Positions 33,985-42,619 of a stretch of DNA of 45,974 nt are shown here, one piece after another. The DNA lies in NCBI GenBank assembly GCA_951813625.1, contig CATOTS010000038.1:1-45974 (forward strand). The letters run 5' to 3'. The notes under the pieces were generated by a model that saw nothing but the letters and a program-made list of their open reading frames with translations, made no database searches and was not told the origin of the DNA. Source of the stretch: an uncultured Caldilineaceae bacterium (GTDB taxonomy: Bacteria > Chloroflexota > Anaerolineae > Caldilineales > Caldilineaceae). The position numbers were made by a program, and so were the translations under genes. Within the stretch, counting starts at the first letter, position 1, and the number at the start of each line of letters is the position of its first letter.

Positions 33985-34815
33985 TTGCCAGACCCCTATC
34001 CACTTGTATTCAGTACACTCGGCACGCCGGACTGGTCGCTGGAGCGCTGCGCGCAGCAGGCGGAGGCGGACGGTTACGCCGGGCTGGAGATCCGCATTCT
34101 GGACGGAGAGGTGATCTCGCCGCAGCTGCCGGCGGAACGGCGGACGGCGATGCGCCAGCTGATGACGCGGCACGGGCTGGTGATCGCGGGGATCGGCGCG
34201 TCGACACGCTTTTCGTCGCCGGACGCGGCGGACCGCGCCCAACATCTCGCCGACCTGCGCGCCTACCTGGCGCTGGCCAGCGACCTGGAGGCGCCGATCG
34301 TGCGCACCTTCGGCGGCGGGCCGTCGGAGGGCCAGACGATGGCGGCGGTGATCGACCTGGTGGCGGAGAGCCTGGCGGAAGCGGCGCCGGACGCGGAACG
34401 GCACGGCGTCACGATCTGCCTGGAGACGCATGACGCGTTCTGCCGGGGCGAGGAGGTGGCGGGCGTGCTGCGGCAGGTGGACTCGCCGTACGTCAAGGCG
34501 GTCTGGGACGTGCATCACCCCTACCGGATGGGCGAAGCAGTCGAGGATACGTGGAATTTCATCGGCGCGCGGCTGGCGCACGTGCACATGAAGGACGCCC
34601 GGCGGAGGGAAGACGGGAGCTGGGAACTGAAGCTGATGGGCGAGGGCGAGGTACCCTGCCGCGAGATTCTCGACCTGGTCGCGTCCAGGGGATACAACGG
34701 CTTTGTCTGCGCCGAGTGGGAGAAGAAGTGGCACCCGGAGATCGAGGAGCCGGAGATTGCGCTGCCGCAGCATGCGCGGGTGCTGAGGGAGTGGATGGCG
34801 GGGGGAAGTAGATAG
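33985..34815 (+). CDS. TIM-barrel sugar phosphate isomerase/epimerase family protein
   Basis: 276 aa. Starts at TTG (PDPYPLVFSTLGTPDWSLER); no in-frame ATG fits. Metal-site candidates: Glu in TICLETHD (near residue 153), Asp-x-His in VWDVHHPYR (near 185), His in AHVHMKDA (near 210) and Glu in CAEWEKKWHPE (near 247). The last 455 bp are repeated at 36672-37126 with about 97% identity. It is intact and probably the functional copy. Confidence 0.85.
   Translation: MPDPYPLVFSTLGTPDWSLERCAQQAEADGYAGLEIRILDGEVISPQLPAERRTAMRQLMTRHGLVIAGIGASTRFSSPDAADRAQHLADLRAYLALASDLEAPIVRTFGGGPSEGQTMAAVIDLVAESLAEAAPDAERHGVTICLETHDAFCRGEEVAGVLRQVDSPYVKAVWDVHHPYRMGEAVEDTWNFIGARLAHVHMKDARRREDGSWELKLMGEGEVPCREILDLVASRGYNGFVCAEWEKKWHPEIEEPEIALPQHARVLREWMAGGSR
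34347..34801 (+). repeat. Direct repeat, left copy (TIM-barrel gene segment)
   Basis: 455 bp, colinear without gaps with 36672-37126. The two copies bracket the BrnT and BrnA-P63C genes and an IS3 end. Recombination between them would remove the whole 2.3-kb interval. Confidence 0.85.
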
Positions 34816-34887
34816 GGGATGAGGGTAGTTGACGTTTTCCTAGAGGAAGGCAAAACACGCGATGCAAGGTGCATTGCTTCATCATAC

Positions 34888-34928
34888 AGCTTAACTTGTG
34901 GTCCAGTTTTTGGGGGCCACTTCAGTCA
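34888..34928. mobile_element. Solo IS3-family end
   Basis: The reverse complement reads TGAAGTGGCCCCCAAAAACT then GGACCACAAGTT, matching the right end of the IS3 remnant at 19583-19948. No transposase sequence is attached. It marks a junction just before the toxin-antitoxin island. Confidence 0.6.
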
Positions 34929-34938
34929 AGCTCAAGAT

Positions 34939-36114
34939 TCATGGTAATTCTTCCAAGTAAGAGTCCATATTGGTACCCCCTGCCGGCTTAGGTTTTGCCC
35001 GATCCAGAAAGCGCAAAAAGGAGGACCAATCCGGAGATTCTTGCATTAGAGCAATGACGACTGCCAAATGTTCTTCCAATTCCGGGACACCTAAGTTTTC
35101 TGTGAGAAACTGATGATGCTTATGTTTAAGAGGACCGGAAGGTTGAACCGGGTTTCGAACCCGAAGCTCGTCAAGCACATCCTGAGAGATACGACTGTAT
35201 ACAATGTCGTTTGTGTATTTGCCAACGACTGAAGGACGACTGACACCGCCAGGACCGTCCCAGCCATTGAGACGGAAAATCTGATTGTAGAACTCGTTTG
35301 GAAAGCTCTTTGACCAGGAACTGAACCGGTCGCTCAGATATTTGTTCAGGAATATCCTCAATGCACGATCATGGCGCATTTGCTGATATCCGGTTACCTC
35401 ATCAACTAAGGCATTGATTCCGGTCTTGGCGAACCCCATCATCAGACCTATGGCCCGTTCAACGATGGGAGCTTGACGGGTAGTGGTTGTTCCTACTTGA
35501 TCCGCTTTAACAATCGCTTCACATATGTCCACCAAAAGGGTTGCCGGGTATCCAAAGGCTGGTGGTCCTCCTTTTGAAAGTGTAAATGGGATGGGGGAAT
35601 TCAGTCGTACCGCCAATTCCCCAGAGACAAAGGGGCTGAGCCAGTCTTGGGCGACAAAGTAAAGGAATTTAGCCTCATCTTGACCAATTTCTGTCTGATT
35701 GTGGGGGCTAACTGATAGCTGGTCCTTGGGTTCAATTACGTTGTGTTTGCCCCTTCTTTCAGGGCTATCACGATAAGGGAGTCTGACGCCCTTCAGCATA
35801 CCGGTTTGACTTAGCACCCGTTCTTCGCCCTTGAGAACGTAGCATTCTATCTCTACGCCACCGATTATCAAGGGTTGGTCCGGTGTGCCGGCAATAACCT
35901 GCAAGTGTTGCTGTGTTTCTGCGGCAGCGCTTGAATTCTCTTCCTGTCTCTGGTAGGCTGCCACAATATGTGGAGCAATCTCGGACGCTGGACGCATCTT
36001 TTCGAAATCTTGCGCTGTCAGTTCCCGAGTATCCGGATCTTGAGCAATTGCGCGACGAATCTCGTTGTCTTCGGACGATGTGGGCCAAACTGTTCCTGGT
36101 TTAAGCTTCGGCAT
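34939..36114 (-). CDS. BrnA-like N-terminus fused to a P63C-domain protein
   Basis: 391 aa in one uninterrupted frame. Residues 1-57 (MPKLKPGTVWPTSSEDNEIR through FEKMRPASEIAPHIVAAY) match the N-terminal half of BrnA antitoxins. The ribbon-helix-helix half that normally follows is absent. After a linker, residues 70-375 match P63C-domain proteins: PLIIGGVEIECYVLKGEERV, FPNEFYNQIFRLNGWDGPGG, RPSVVGKYTNDIVYSRISQD, HKHHQFLTENLGVPELEEHL. P63C is named from a phage protein and its role is unknown. It overlaps the BrnT gene by 14 bp, so it is made with the toxin. It may neutralise BrnT while P63C replaces the DNA-binding part. Confidence 0.75.
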   Translation of the reverse strand: MPKLKPGTVWPTSSEDNEIRRAIAQDPDTRELTAQDFEKMRPASEIAPHIVAAYQRQEENSSAAAETQQHLQVIAGTPDQPLIIGGVEIECYVLKGEERVLSQTGMLKGVRLPYRDSPERRGKHNVIEPKDQLSVSPHNQTEIGQDEAKFLYFVAQDWLSPFVSGELAVRLNSPIPFTLSKGGPPAFGYPATLLVDICEAIVKADQVGTTTTRQAPIVERAIGLMMGFAKTGINALVDEVTGYQQMRHDRALRIFLNKYLSDRFSSWSKSFPNEFYNQIFRLNGWDGPGGVSRPSVVGKYTNDIVYSRISQDVLDELRVRNPVQPSGPLKHKHHQFLTENLGVPELEEHLAVVIALMQESPDWSSFLRFLDRAKPKPAGGTNMDSYLEELP

Positions 36115-36370
36115 ATAGTCTTATTTCCTCTTTCGTAGCCCTGCGTAGACTGATGACATGAATCTTTCCACTTTCTTGTTCAGTATATACTGCCACACAG
36201 ATACGCGAGTCAATGTAGCTTGTTGCAATTAGACGGTCGTTGTGTTCATCATCTGTCACAATGGTAGCGACATCCCAGTTAAAAAAAGTCATATCAGCAA
36301 AATCAATTCTGTGTTTATTTCGATTCGAGACCCGTTTCCTTTCACTCCATGTGTATTCGATCTCTAACAT
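36101..36370 (-). CDS. brnT: BrnT-family toxin (RelE-like ribonuclease)
   Basis: 89 aa. Family pattern: YTWSERKRVSNRNKHRIDFA at the start, DRLIATSYIDSRICVAVYTE in the middle and the closing HVISLRRATKEEIRLYAEA. BrnT toxins are RelE-fold RNases that stop translation. I chose the ATG at 36370; a GTG two codons earlier is possible. Lower GC than the surroundings. Its stop lies inside the next gene (14-bp overlap), the usual toxin-first BrnTA order, but the partner is a BrnA-P63C fusion. Confidence 0.82.
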   Translation of the reverse strand: MLEIEYTWSERKRVSNRNKHRIDFADMTFFNWDVATIVTDDEHNDRLIATSYIDSRICVAVYTEQESGKIHVISLRRATKEEIRLYAEA

Positions 36371-36439
36371 CCACACTTCCCAATGCCGCGCACGATTCTA
36401 TCGCCTTCTTCAATTCTGGCTGCATTTTCAGTTCAGCGG

Positions 36440-36650
36440 TTCTTTATTATGATCACCTTGGTCATATGAACTGGAGTTTCGGCTTTCCTTCGCGAAGCCT
36501 GAACTTCCCAGCCGCCGGATACAGTTGGTACCTTACACGGCAACCAGAAATTGTGTCAAACGTAACGGTTCGATTCACGGGGGAGCGATTCAAAACGGGG
36601 ATGGGTTTTCGACTGCGTTTTGTCAGCTACGAGGAGATCGACGAAGGAGA
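36440..36650 (+). pseudogene. Possible CUB-like domain remnant
   Basis: The open frame leading into the truncated TIM-barrel copy reads YDHLGHMNWSFGFPS and later NVTVRFTGERFKTGMGFRLR. The last part resembles the end of CUB domains (VTxxFxSD-GFRLR). There is no start, signal or full domain. Low certainty. Confidence 0.25.
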
Positions 36651-36671
36651 CAGAGAGGCACGAAAGAAAGA

Positions 36672-37131
36672 GGTGATCGACCTGGTGGCGGAAAACTTGG
36701 CGGAAGCGGCGCCGGACGCGGAACGGCACGGCGTCACGATCTGCCTGGAGACGCATGACGCGTTCTGCCGCGGCGAGGAGGTGGCGGGGGTGCTGCGGCA
36801 GGTGGACTCACCGTACGTCAAGGCGGTCTGGGACGTGCATCACCCCTACCGGATGGGCGAGGCGGTCGAGGATACGTGGAATTTCATCGGCGCGCGGCTG
36901 GCGCACGTGCACATGAAGGACGCCCGGCGGAGGGAGGACGGAAGCTGAGAACTGAAGCTGATGGGCGAGGGCGAGGTGCCCTGCCGGGAGATTCTCGACC
37001 TGATCGCGTCCAGGGGATACAACGGCTTTGTCTGCGCCGAGTGGGAGAAGAAGTGGCACCCGGAGATCGAGGAGCCGGAGATTGCGCTGCCGCAGCATGC
37101 GCGGGTGCTGCGCGAGTGGATGGCAGGGTGA
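36672..37131 (+). pseudogene. Truncated TIM-barrel gene copy with nonsense codon (right direct repeat)
   Basis: Matches 34347-34801 colinearly at about 97%. It lacks the first 120 codons of the barrel. In the codon after REDGS the Trp TGG of the intact copy is TGA (36946-36948); the rest (ELKLMGEGEVPCREILDL to REWMAG, stop 37129-37131) stays open. The copy is therefore dead but young. It may be fused in frame to the CUB-like remnant upstream. Confidence 0.85.
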
Positions 37132-37234
37132 GTTTTGAGTTTATCGTTTTGCGTAACTTCATGGTTGCGAGTAGGGTGCGGTTATTCGGGACCGGAAGCT
37201 GGGCGTTGGAAACGGCGCGACAGGTAGGGATGCG

Positions 37235-38248
37235 ATGGACACGGAGAAGCCGAAGGGGCTGTACCTGCTGAGCGAAGACGCGTTTGCCCGCATATACGGG
37301 GCGGATTCGCGACGCGAAATTGAAGCGCAGGTGGAGATGGTCGCGCCGCTGCAGACGGCGGAAATGATCGCGCGCGATCCCGCGGCGCTGGCGGATGTGC
37401 GGCTGATTTTTTCCGGCTGGGGCATGGCGCGGGTGGACGAGGCGTTTCTCGACGCCGCGCCGAACCTGGAGGCGATCTTCTATGCCGCGGGCACGGTGCG
37501 CTATTTTGTTACCGATGCACTGTTGGAACGGGGCGTGCGGCTGACGAGCGGCTACGGCGCGAATGCCGAGTTTGTGGCGCCGTACGCGCTGGCGCAGATC
37601 ATCCTCAGCCTGAAACGGACCTGGTATTTTGCGGAGAAGGTACGGCGGGAGGAAAGCTACGACCCGAATGAAAAGGAGGCGCTGCCGGGCCTCTACACGG
37701 GTGTGGTCGGCTTGATCTCGCTGGGGCAGGTTGGGCGGCGGGTGGCGGCGCTGCTGCGCGATACGCTGCCGACGCCAGTGCTGGCGTATGACCCGTACGT
37801 GACGGCGGAGACGGCCGCGGCATTGGGCGTGGAACCGGTCGGGCTGGAGGATCTGTTCCGGCGCTGTGATGTTGTTTCACTGCATACGCCGTGGCTGCCG
37901 GAGACGGAGGGGATGATCAGGGGCGCGCATTTGGCGTCGATGAAGGCGAACGCGACGTTCATCAACACGGCGCGCGGCGCGGTCGTGAACGAGCCGGAGA
38001 TGATCGCCGCGCTCGAACAACGCCCGGACCTGCAAGCACTGCTGGATGTTACCTACCCGGAGCCGCCGGCGGCCGGTTCGCCGCTCTACAGCCTGCCCAA
38101 CGTGCTGCTGACCCCGCATATTGCCGGGGCGCACAACACAGAGTGCCTGCGCATGGGCCGCTTGATGGCGGCGGAGCTGCGCCGTTACCTGGCGGACGCG
38201 CGCATGGATTACGAGATTACGCGGGAGATGCTGCCGCTGCTGGCCTGA
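37235..38248 (+). CDS. D-2-hydroxyacid dehydrogenase family protein
   Basis: 337 aa NAD-binding dehydrogenase. The nucleotide-binding loop is VGLISLGQVGRRVA (near residues 150-163), a variant with Ser-Leu in place of the first conserved Gly pair. The catalytic Arg lies in INTARGAVVNE (near 245), the Glu region in DVTYPEPP (near 270) and the catalytic His in LTPHIAGAH (near 293). Predicted to interconvert a 2-hydroxy acid and a 2-keto acid in the cytoplasm. Probably an independent unit in the catabolic region; substrate unknown. Confidence 0.85.
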   Translation: MDTEKPKGLYLLSEDAFARIYGADSRREIEAQVEMVAPLQTAEMIARDPAALADVRLIFSGWGMARVDEAFLDAAPNLEAIFYAAGTVRYFVTDALLERGVRLTSGYGANAEFVAPYALAQIILSLKRTWYFAEKVRREESYDPNEKEALPGLYTGVVGLISLGQVGRRVAALLRDTLPTPVLAYDPYVTAETAAALGVEPVGLEDLFRRCDVVSLHTPWLPETEGMIRGAHLASMKANATFINTARGAVVNEPEMIAALEQRPDLQALLDVTYPEPPAAGSPLYSLPNVLLTPHIAGAHNTECLRMGRLMAAELRRYLADARMDYEITREMLPLLA

Positions 38249-38360
38249 AGCGCAGTGGCCTGCAACGCAGTAGCCTGAAGCGCAAATTGTCCCGATCGTG
38301 CGGTCGCGGGCCGGGGATGAAAGGCACACTCCACGTGCTGCCGGCCGCGAACTGACAGCC

Positions 38361-39602
38361 ATGGCCCAAATTCGTCAACAGAACCACGCCGACCCGGACA
38401 GTTCGCGCGCCGTTCTTGCGCTGACGATCCGGCCCTGGGCGCGCGTCGCTGTGAATGAACGGGTGCGGCTGGTGTTGGGCGACAGCGAGTGTGCCGCGCG
38501 GGCGGCGGTCTGGGTGGAGATCGGCTACGGGGTGGAGGAGGCGCCGCTGACCTATGTTCGGCATATCCTGGAGGCGGAGGCGTGGCGCTGCGCCGAGGAG
38601 ATCGAACGGTTGCTCAGTGGCGAGAGGCCGTATGCGACGTGGCGCAGCGGCTGTCCGCCGGCGCTGCTGATGGCGCGGCCGGGGGCTGCTGACGCGCGCG
38701 GCGAGCCGACTTTTCAACTGACGCTGCAACTGACGGTGGGCGGCCTCAGCGACAGCGGCGAGCCAGACGGGTCGGGACTTACGCTGGCGCTGGACCGGGT
38801 GAGCGGCGGCGAGCTTTTGCGCTTTGGCGAGGCGTTCGACCGCGAGTTGCGCGCGGCCCTGGACGGCCGTTGCAGGGCCGCGCCCGCGCCGGGCCTGGCG
38901 GTGAATCTCTTCAGCAGCCGCGTCAACAGCGCGGCCTACGATGCGCTCGGCGCGGACTATTCACACGACTACCTGGCCGAGCCGTTTTTCCGCGAGGCGT
39001 TCGAGGGCTGGCTGGGGCGGTTGCCAGCCGGCGGCCGCGTATTGGAGGTCGGCTGCGGGCACGGCGAGCCGGTCGCGGCCGCGCTGGCGGCTGCCGGTCT
39101 GCGCGTGACCGGGATCGACCCGTCAGCCGAGATGATCGAGCTGGCCCGGACGCGCGCGGCGGGCGAGTTTCAACAGATGGCGCTGGCTGAGCTGGATGAG
39201 GCGGCAGCGTTCGATGGGGCGTGCTGCTTCTTTTCGCTGCTGTGCATGGACCCGATCGAGCTGCGGGTCGGGCTGGAGCGGCTGCACAGAGCGTTGAAAC
39301 AAGATGCGCCGCTGTTGATCGTGTCGGGCGTGCCGGACCTGTACACGCGCACGTCGCCGCTGCGCACGGTGCAGGGGCGGACGACGTGGGAGTGGACATA
39401 CGATCACGCGGACATGGTCGCTCTCCTGGGGGAGCGGGGGCAATGGCGGGTTGGCGCGGCGGCGCTGCGCTATTACGATACGGATACGCTGAAGCAGGTC
39501 GTGCCGGACGAGCTCGAACAGGCAACAGAGTTAGGCGGGCGGACAATAAAGGGCGTGTATGCGCTCATCGCGCGGAAAGAGGCGGTGGGCAGCGGCCCGT
39601 GA
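38361..39602 (+). CDS. SAM-dependent methyltransferase with unknown N-terminal domain
   Basis: 413 aa. The C-terminal half is a class I methyltransferase: motif I VLEVGCGHGEPVAAALA (near residues 225-241), the acidic end of strand 2 VTGIDPSAEMIELAR, then FDGACCFFSLLCMDPIELRV and LHRALKQDAPLLIVSGVP. The N-terminal 190 residues (LALTIRPWARVAVNERVRLV, AEEIERLLSGERP) are not recognised and may bind the substrate. The ATG at 38361 is preferred over codons in the upstream spacer. No clear operon partner. Confidence 0.75.
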   Translation: MAQIRQQNHADPDSSRAVLALTIRPWARVAVNERVRLVLGDSECAARAAVWVEIGYGVEEAPLTYVRHILEAEAWRCAEEIERLLSGERPYATWRSGCPPALLMARPGAADARGEPTFQLTLQLTVGGLSDSGEPDGSGLTLALDRVSGGELLRFGEAFDRELRAALDGRCRAAPAPGLAVNLFSSRVNSAAYDALGADYSHDYLAEPFFREAFEGWLGRLPAGGRVLEVGCGHGEPVAAALAAAGLRVTGIDPSAEMIELARTRAAGEFQQMALAELDEAAAFDGACCFFSLLCMDPIELRVGLERLHRALKQDAPLLIVSGVPDLYTRTSPLRTVQGRTTWEWTYDHADMVALLGERGQWRVGAAALRYYDTDTLKQVVPDELEQATELGGRTIKGVYALIARKEAVGSGP

Positions 39603-39636
39603 TTCGCGGGGCTTAGATTGGAGATAGGCCAATCTC

Positions 39637-42204
39637 ATGGGACTCGAATGGCGGACGCTGGAAGAGGAGGATGAGCGGGGGCGAGTAGAGCCGCCGGAGG
39701 AGGCGGAGCCGCAGCCGCCGAGGCGACGCGGCTGGCCCTGGTGGCTGACGTCTGCGCTTGTTCTGCTGCTGGCGGCGGCGGTGATCTGGGGCGTGCGCTA
39801 CGTTCTGGAAAAACGGTTGGAAGCGATAACGGCTTCCTTTGAAACGGAGGTGCTGGCGGCGCACGGGACGGTGCAGATGGCCGAGCGCGACCGGGACGAG
39901 GCGCTTTTCGCCAGTATGATCTCGATCGACTACCCCAACTGGGGCGGCAGGCAGAAGCGTATGCTGCGCGAAGGGATGCGTTGGGACCGAAGATTTTTCG
40001 GCCTGACGATGGCGCGGGATGCTGACGGGAGGCCGCCGGCCGGTGCGGTGACCGATATCGAATTCACCTCGGACTGGCGGATGGCGACGGTCACGGTTGC
40101 CTACCCTTACGAACGGATTGAAGGGCCGCCGGTGACGCTGCATCAGTCGATAACGTACCGGGAGGGGGAGACAGGCTGGGCGCTGGTGCCGGCGTATCCC
40201 GACTATTGGGGGGAGAGACGCACGATCGCGGGCCGCTACGTGACGGTCGAGTACCCGGAGCGGGACGCGGCGACGGTTGAGCGGCTGGTGGAGGATTGGG
40301 ACGAGCTGCTGGCCGCGGCCTGCGAGACGTTGGAGGACCTGGGCTGCCGGCGCGGGTGGCAACTGGATGTGGCGCTGTCGACCGAGTCGAGCGCGCTGAC
40401 GCTCCTGGCTGAAGGGGCGCCGGCAGGGGCGCGCTGGATGGAGGCGTTCAATGCGCCTCTGCCCGAGCAGAGCACGGGCGGGTCCGGGCTGACGTTGCCG
40501 ACGCCGAGCCTGATCGGGCGCCCGCTGGATGATGCCGGCTACGCGGCATTGCGGGCCGGGTACGCGCCGTTGATCGCGGGCGGTGGGATCGCGGAAATCG
40601 TTGGCTGGCGCTGCTGCGGGAGAGAGACCGCCTCGGCGCGAAGGGGGTCGAGAGGGCGCTCGGGCGCGGTATTTTTCCGTGCGCTGCTGGATAAGCAGCT
40701 GAGCCAGTTGGGTCTGGTCCGCTGGCCGGTAAACGCGTCCACTTTTGAGGAGATCCTGCAGGGGACGATACACGACGTGACAAACCTGCACTGGGTCTAC
40801 CTGCAACGTTCGGGCAACAGCGTTGAACCGCATGTATGGAAGGTCGTCTACAGCATGGTCGACTTCATTCTGGCGGAGCAGCCGGAGCAGTCCGCGGCGA
40901 GGCTGCAACGGGCGCTGCTGCGAAACAGGACCTATCGCCCGTGGCTGATCAACGCCGGTTTCAGCAACTTCGGGCGTTCGATCCAGAAGAGGTGGATCGA
41001 CTATGCCGACGGGCAGCTGGCGGCTGCAGCGACCGCGGCGGGAGGTGCCCTGCCGGCGCAGGACCTGCAGCTGCTGTGCGCAGCGGACCGGTTCCAGGGC
41101 GCGAATGTCCACCGCTACAGGTTCGAGAACAACACATTTACCAGGGAGGACGTCGACGGGACATTCCGTCTGATGTATGCGCTGCCGAACGCTGACGGCG
41201 TACTGCTGCAACGAACCGGAGGCAGGGTGGATGGGGAGACGAGCGACTTGCCGGTGCAGATCTGGCGGCGGGGGCAGGCGCAGCCTGTGACATACAGGTC
41301 CTCGAATACCCCGTTGTTCGCGGTGGAATCCTCCGGCAGCGGGATGCTTTTTTACACGTATGAGACGCGGCGGCCGACATTCCAATTCACCTATCTGGAC
41401 CTGGAGGCGTGCGAGCAGGGCGCGTGCGAGTTGGCGTCGCAGGAGGGTTTTCCCGTATGGTCGCCTGACCGGGAGAGGTCGATCGTTTCTTTGGGCGACG
41501 GTGTGCTATGGCTGGGCGACGCGGCGGGGGAGCCGCTGATGACGGTTGTGCGCGGCCAGTCGGTAGCGTGGCTGGACGACGAGCGTTTTGCCTACATTCA
41601 GCCGGACGACGAGATGCGGGTTGAGATGATGACGCTGCCGCAGATGGAGGCGGAGACCGTGCTGGAGCTGGAGAGGCTGGTTGAAGCGATGCGGGCTGCG
41701 CCGGGCGCGCGGCGGAGGTCGACGGGGCAACTGTTGCCGGTCACGCCGGCGGCGCTGGCGACGCATCCGCGTTGGCCCGACCGGCTGATTGTGGCGGTAC
41801 GCGAGGGGGACAGGTGGCGGTCGGAAGCGACGCACATCTTCACCTACGGCCTGGCCGCAGATGAACTGAGACATCTGCTGCGGGTGGAGCATCCGCTGGA
41901 ATCGATCCGTTCGCTGCGCTTCTCCGCGGATGGGCGCTGGCTGTTCGTGCATAGCGTAGACCGAAGCACCGACAGCTGGCATCTGAATCTGTATGACAGC
42001 GAGAGCGGCGGCAGCCAGATGTATTCGTCGGAGTCTACGCTGGCCTTTCCGGGCTATGACCTGTCGGCTGACGGGGCGTGGCTGGTGCGGGTGGATGAGG
42101 GGTTTCTGCATCTGATTCCGCTGCAGGGCGGGCGGCAGCGGCTGGTGGCGCACAGTTTTGCCCACTGCTATTCGGCGGTGTGGGTGGAGGGGAGTTTTGA
42201 GTAG
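39637..42204 (+). CDS. Large membrane-anchored protein with propeller-like C-terminus
   Basis: 855 aa, no family recognised. A short acidic and Pro-rich cytoplasmic head (residues 1-35) precedes one transmembrane helix, WLTSALVLLLAAAVIWGV (36-53). The remainder is probably outside. It has a charged middle with DYWGERRTIAGRYVTVEYPE and CETLEDLGCRRGW, and a C-terminal part with WD/YVTN-like sheets (VWSPDRERSIVSLGDGVLWL, SLRFSADGRWLFVHS, YDLSADGAWLVRV). GGAGATAGG lies before the ATG. MITE copy 3 inserted 10 bp after its stop. Confidence 0.55.
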   Translation: MGLEWRTLEEEDERGRVEPPEEAEPQPPRRRGWPWWLTSALVLLLAAAVIWGVRYVLEKRLEAITASFETEVLAAHGTVQMAERDRDEALFASMISIDYPNWGGRQKRMLREGMRWDRRFFGLTMARDADGRPPAGAVTDIEFTSDWRMATVTVAYPYERIEGPPVTLHQSITYREGETGWALVPAYPDYWGERRTIAGRYVTVEYPERDAATVERLVEDWDELLAAACETLEDLGCRRGWQLDVALSTESSALTLLAEGAPAGARWMEAFNAPLPEQSTGGSGLTLPTPSLIGRPLDDAGYAALRAGYAPLIAGGGIAEIVGWRCCGRETASARRGSRGRSGAVFFRALLDKQLSQLGLVRWPVNASTFEEILQGTIHDVTNLHWVYLQRSGNSVEPHVWKVVYSMVDFILAEQPEQSAARLQRALLRNRTYRPWLINAGFSNFGRSIQKRWIDYADGQLAAAATAAGGALPAQDLQLLCAADRFQGANVHRYRFENNTFTREDVDGTFRLMYALPNADGVLLQRTGGRVDGETSDLPVQIWRRGQAQPVTYRSSNTPLFAVESSGSGMLFYTYETRRPTFQFTYLDLEACEQGACELASQEGFPVWSPDRERSIVSLGDGVLWLGDAAGEPLMTVVRGQSVAWLDDERFAYIQPDDEMRVEMMTLPQMEAETVLELERLVEAMRAAPGARRRSTGQLLPVTPAALATHPRWPDRLIVAVREGDRWRSEATHIFTYGLAADELRHLLRVEHPLESIRSLRFSADGRWLFVHSVDRSTDSWHLNLYDSESGGSQMYSSESTLAFPGYDLSADGAWLVRVDEGFLHLIPLQGGRQRLVAHSFAHCYSAVWVEGSFE

Positions 42205-42214
42205 GTAGTATCCA

Positions 42215-42539
42215 GTTTTTTGGTAACTACCAAGCCACATACAGCGTCTGTCTCGACCAGTGCTTCATCCCCGCCGCCATTCAGATTCTCTGATTGCGTA
42301 TTCGGTTGGCCGCCACCACGTTGGATGACCCCCACTGCAAGAATGACGACGTACTGTCGGTGAGCGATGGTTTTGGAGGGGGGCGTTGCGGGGGGAGTCC
42401 CCCCGCACAAGGGAGGGCCGCAGGCCCGACCGTCCAAAAAGCAAGGAGAAAGTAAAGGGGAATGAGGAGAGAGATAACACGTTCGCGCGCCTCATTCAGG
42501 GTCCGCAGACTGATTGCGGCTGAGTAGTTACGTTTCTTG
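42215..42539. mobile_element. 309-bp MITE, copy 3
   Basis: The element is 42223-42531. Left end GTAACTACCAAGCC; right end reverse-complements to GTAACTACTCAGCC. Flanks GTTTTTTG (42215-42222) and GTTTCTTG (42532-42539) agree at 7 of 8 bases, a target duplication with one later change. The sequence is close to copies 1 and 2 and lies in the same orientation, with the same hairpin core. Confidence 0.88.
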
Positions 42540-42619
42540 TTTCTAGTTTTTGGTTGGCGTTCTCAGTCCCAGGGCTGGGCAGCCAGATTAAGACGATAAA
42601 CGATCGAAGGAGAGGGAGA

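Noticed and set aside
35145..35165. tRNA T-arm-like GGGTTTCGAACCC
   Set aside because: It is a chance palindrome in the P63C coding sequence; no acceptor or anticodon stems around it.
34939..36370. Prophage, because P63C is named from a phage
   Set aside because: No integrase, capsid, tail, terminase or lysis gene anywhere near; a toxin-type island fits better.
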